Assembly (NCBI RefSeq): GCF_024385525.1
Contig: NZ_JANFLU010000012.1
Coordinates: 62,001-126,000 of the forward strand
DNA length: 64,000 nt
Source: Arthrobacter sp. zg-Y238
GTDB taxonomy: Bacteria; Actinomycetota; Actinomycetes; Actinomycetales; Micrococcaceae
Reading direction: 5' to 3'
This document shows positions 61,611 through 64,000 of the stretch, in pieces (position 1 is the first letter of the stretch; every line of letters begins with the position of its first letter). The translations under genes and the position numbers were made by a program. The notes under the pieces are model-generated. The model was not told the origin of the DNA and searched no databases. It saw nothing but the letters and a program-made list of their open reading frames with translations.

Positions 61611-62384
61611 ATGGACATCGCAGGCGCATCGGCCATAGTCACAGGGGGAGCGTCCGGACTCGGGCGGGCGACGGCGCGGAGGCTGTACGACGCCGGCGCC
61701 TCCGTTGTGTTGGTGGACCTGCCGCAGTCCGAAGGCCTTGCCTATGCAGCGGAACTGGGGGACAACGCCCGGTTCGTGCCCGGCGACGTAACCAACCCGG
61801 AACAGATGCAGGCCGCCGTCGAAGCAGCCATGGCTGCAGGACCGCTCCGGGTGGCCGTGAACTGCGCGGGCATTGCAACGCCGGGGAAGGTGCTGGGCCG
61901 CGACGGCGTCCTTCCGCTGGAGGACTTCGCCCGTGTGGTCAGCGTGAACCTGATCGGCACCTTCAACGTCACCCGGCTCGCCGCCGCTGCCATGGCCGAA
62001 ACGGATCCGGTCACCGCCAACGGCACCGAGGAACGCGGCGTCATCATCAACACAGCCTCCGTTGCCGCCTTTGACGGCCAGATCGGCCAGCCCGCCTACT
62101 CGGCGTCCAAGGGCGGCGTGGCCGCGATGACGCTCCCGCTGGCGCGTGAGCTGGCCCGCCACCTGATCCGGGTGGTCACCATCGCGCCGGGCATCTTCGA
62201 AACACCCATGATGGCGGGACTGCCGCAGGCCGCCCAGGATTCCCTGGCCGCGCAGGTGCCGCACCCTTCGCGCCTGGGCCGGGCCACGGAATACGCCTCC
62301 CTTGCCGCCCACATCATTGAAAACCAGATGCTTAACGGCGAGACGATCCGCTTGGACGGCGCCATCCGGATGGGACCGCGCTGA
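61611..62384 (+). CDS. SDR-family 3-hydroxyacyl-CoA dehydrogenase (HSD17B10-like)
   Basis: A 257-residue classical [23 protein letters not shown] (cofactor), [14 protein letters not shown], Ser in [20 protein letters not shown] and the Tyr-x-x-x-Lys in [13 protein letters not shown]. Sequence style matches type II 3-hydroxyacyl-CoA dehydrogenase, which oxidises short/branched 3-hydroxyacyl-CoA. It is followed by an acyl-CoA dehydrogenase six bases away, forming a beta-oxidation pair. ATG 61611 follows AGGAGGAAC. Confidence 0.92.
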   Translation: MDIAGASAIVTGGASGLGRATARRLYDAGASVVLVDLPQSEGLAYAAELGDNARFVPGDVTNPEQMQAAVEAAMAAGPLRVAVNCAGIATPGKVLGRDGVLPLEDFARVVSVNLIGTFNVTRLAAAAMAETDPVTANGTEERGVIINTASVAAFDGQIGQPAYSASKGGVAAMTLPLARELARHLIRVVTIAPGIFETPMMAGLPQAAQDSLAAQVPHPSRLGRATEYASLAAHIIENQMLNGETIRLDGAIRMGPR

Positions 62385-62389
62385 CCTTG

Positions 62390-63610
62390 ATGAGTACCCC
62401 CGCACCACTGCACCAACTGCCCGATGCTGATTTCTACGGTTTCGAAGACCTGCTCAGCGACACCGAGAAAACCAAGCTTGCCGAACTGCGGCGCTTCCTC
62501 GCCGAGGAAGTGCTGCCGCACGCCGTGGACTGGTGGAACGAGGCGCGTTTCCCTTCCGACCTCCTGCCGAAGCTGGCACAGCTGGAACTTTCCACGCCTG
62601 TCCAGCAGGGATACTCGCCGCTGTTCGCCGGTCTGGTGATCGCGGAAATGACCCGCGCCGACACCTCGCTCGCCACGTTCTTCATGGTCCACCACGACCT
62701 GTTTGTCGAAGCGCTGCACATCTTCGGCTCCGAGGAGCAGAAATCCCGGCTGCTCGACGACGCCCGTGCGCTGCGGATTACCGGTGCCTTCGCACTGACC
62801 GAGCCGGAACACGGTTCCGATGTTGCCGGCGGCATGTCCACCACCGCAGTGCGCGACGGCGACACCTGGGTGCTCAACGGCGCCAAACGCTGGATCGGCA
62901 ACGGTACTTTCTGCGACTACATGGTCCTGTGGGCCCGGGAGCCGGAAACCGGACACACCCGCGGTTTCCTGCTCGACGCGAACCTGCCCGGAGTAACCCG
63001 GACCCGGATCGAGAACAAGACAGCACTGCGCACCGTGCAGAATGCGGACATCGTGCTGACGGACGTCCGGGTTCCCGCCGCGGACCTGCTCGCCGGAGTG
63101 GAAAGCTTCGACGACACCAAGCAGCTGCTGCAGGGCTCGCGGATCATGGTCGGCTGGCAGGCGGTGGGAGCGCAGCTGGCCACGTTCGACGTCGCCCGTG
63201 CCTACGCCGTCGAACGCCTGCAGTTCGGCCGTCCGCTGGCAGCCTTCCAGCTGATCCAACAGCAGCTGGTGCAGATCCTCGGTAATGCGGTGGCCAGTAC
63301 CGGAATGCTGGCCCGGGTCACCGAGCTCGAACACGGGGGCTACCCCGTAGCGGGTAACGAAGCGCCCGCCGCCGGTGCAGCCCCCGGAGATATGGCACGG
63401 GCTGCCCTGGCGAAGTCCTACGCGAGCGCCAGGATGCGCGAAAGCGTGGCGTTGGGCCGCAGCATCCTGGGCGGCAACGGGATTGTCACCGACTACCGGA
63501 TGGCCAAGATATTCGCCGATGCCGAGGCCATCTACACGTATGAAGGCACCTATGAGATCAACACGCTGATTGTCGGGCGGGACATCACCGGGGTGTCTGC
63601 GCTGCGTTAG
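62390..63610 (+). CDS. Acyl-CoA dehydrogenase (glutaryl-CoA dehydrogenase-like)
   Basis: A 406-residue FAD enzyme. ITGAFALTEPEHGSDVAGGM binds flavin/substrate, VLNGAKRWIGNGTFCDYMVL is the mid-domain, and QFGRPLAAFQLIQQQL and RSILGGNGIVTDYRMAKIFA the C-terminal helices. The catalytic Glu lies in YEGTYEINTLIVGRDITG, the position used by glutaryl-CoA dehydrogenase. The usual Arg of decarboxylating members cannot be judged by eye, so glutaryl- versus branched-acyl-CoA is open. ATG 62390 is translationally linked to the SDR stop. Confidence 0.92.
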   Translation: MSTPAPLHQLPDADFYGFEDLLSDTEKTKLAELRRFLAEEVLPHAVDWWNEARFPSDLLPKLAQLELSTPVQQGYSPLFAGLVIAEMTRADTSLATFFMVHHDLFVEALHIFGSEEQKSRLLDDARALRITGAFALTEPEHGSDVAGGMSTTAVRDGDTWVLNGAKRWIGNGTFCDYMVLWAREPETGHTRGFLLDANLPGVTRTRIENKTALRTVQNADIVLTDVRVPAADLLAGVESFDDTKQLLQGSRIMVGWQAVGAQLATFDVARAYAVERLQFGRPLAAFQLIQQQLVQILGNAVASTGMLARVTELEHGGYPVAGNEAPAAGAAPGDMARAALAKSYASARMRESVALGRSILGGNGIVTDYRMAKIFADAEAIYTYEGTYEINTLIVGRDITGVSALR

Positions 63611-63794
63611 GGCTGCTGGGCTGGGGGCCTCTGGCCCCTGCGGGGACTGGAACGGCGGCAACGAAATTTCCGCGCTCGCAGAGCTCGCAGGAAATATTAA
63701 AGCCGCCTTCCTCCAGGCCCCTCCGGTGCGTTTCCCTCCGGAGCCAGTCCAGGCCCCTCCGGTTTGTCCGGATCCCTGCGGTTTGTCCGGCCCC

Positions 63795-63846
63795 CCCGCG
63801 GTTTGTCCGGATCCCCGCGTTGCGCGGCGCAGGGATTGCCACAAAC
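63795..63846. repeat. 52-bp direct repeat, copy 1
   Basis: CCCGCGGTTTGTCCGGATCC then a CCCGCG/CGCAGGG-centred hairpin and ATTGCCACAAAC. It is identical to copy 2 except for one base (C for T in the hairpin arm). Confidence 0.9.
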
Positions 63847-63948
63847 TGCAGGGTTTCCGCCTGCGGGGTGGCCCCTTGCGGAGCTCCGCGTGCCGCCTTC
63901 CGGCGAGCGTCCTTCGAGGACCCACGTCGCCGTCCGTTCCGAGTGTTT

Positions 63949-64000
63949 CCCGCGGTTTGTCCGGATCCCTGCGTTGCGCGGCGCAGGGATTGCCACAAAC
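63949..64000. repeat. 52-bp direct repeat, copy 2 (runs to window edge)
   Basis: Same 52 bases as copy 1 with CCCTGCG instead of CCCCGCG, restoring perfect pairing with CGCAGGG. It may continue beyond the window. Confidence 0.9.

Larger units (their letters stand above)
63611..64000. other. Noncoding repeat-rich region at the right edge
   Basis: About 390 bases without a supportable gene. Open leftward readings exist but consist of the repeats themselves. It holds several copies of CGGTTTGTCCGG and a long direct repeat, reaching the window end. Confidence 0.7.

Noticed and set aside
62096-63925. Leftward open reading spanning the SDR, acyl-CoA dehydrogenase and repeats
   Set aside because: It overlaps two certain genes, and the remaining part is translation of CGGTTTGTCCGG repeats.

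Overview
The window is GC-rich chromosomal DNA from an actinobacterium, most likely Arthrobacter sensu lato (Micrococcaceae). This rests on gene content: a DUF222/HNH endonuclease gene, a DinB2-type polymerase, a mycothiol-type maleylpyruvate isomerase fold protein, a RamB-like regulator beside aceA/aceB, and many GTG starts. It is also an inference from gene style; no rRNA or tRNA gene was seen. About 59 protein genes are supported, nearly all housekeeping or metabolic. There is no CRISPR array, prophage or insertion sequence.

Layout. 1-7500: a cut SDR divergent from an XRE/MmyB-type regulator, then a leftward cell-envelope set (LTA-synthase-like enzyme, MurJ flippase, DinB2 polymerase), a quinone oxidoreductase and small proteins. 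7.7-16.8 kb: a membrane protein, methyltransferase, mycothiol-type isomerase, free-standing ClpN protein with an HTH partner, the DUF222/HNH gene, a hydrolase, an SDR lacking its catalytic pair, and an MFS efflux pump with a divergent TetR repressor. 16.8-25.6 kb: an old-yellow-enzyme/FAD fusion, formamidase with FmdB, a BCCT osmolyte transporter, a 2OG-Fe(II) oxygenase, glutathione peroxidase and a HAD phosphatase.

25.7-36.6 kb is the most interesting part. A phosphopantetheinyl transferase and a membrane acyltransferase-like protein lie beside a tightly coupled four-gene rightward operon: a 1351-residue epsilon-poly-lysine-synthetase-like NRPS (adenylation, carrier, and a membrane-embedded C-terminus with three beta-helix domains), dihydrodipicolinate synthase (dapA), a second acyltransferase-like membrane protein, and a secreted L,D-transpeptidase-like protein. 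The hand-read adenylation pocket fits lysine, and dapA commits carbon to lysine/diaminopimelate. I infer a polycationic homo-poly(amino acid) system, possibly with envelope attachment.

36.6-44.7 kb: an M1 peptidase, a DsbA-family protein, the glyoxylate shunt (aceB, aceA) with divergent ramB, and an Fpg/Nei glycosylase. 44.7-51.5 kb: a large secreted subtilisin with three C-terminal SLH repeats, divergent from a glycosyltransferase and a CsaB-like polysaccharide pyruvyl transferase, which plausibly make its wall anchor. 51.5-63.6 kb: pyridoxal kinase, TetR, a queuine-precursor transporter and tgt, a FUSC-like protein, a Nudix-like protein, a YdeI-like protein, a glutamine amidotransferase, a GH76 glycosidase, and a 3-hydroxyacyl-CoA dehydrogenase/acyl-CoA dehydrogenase pair. 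The right edge is a repeat-rich noncoding stretch holding a 52-bp direct repeat.

A pattern across the window: at least eleven start codons are preceded by TANNNT exactly six bases upstream with no Shine-Dalgarno, pointing to widespread leaderless transcription.
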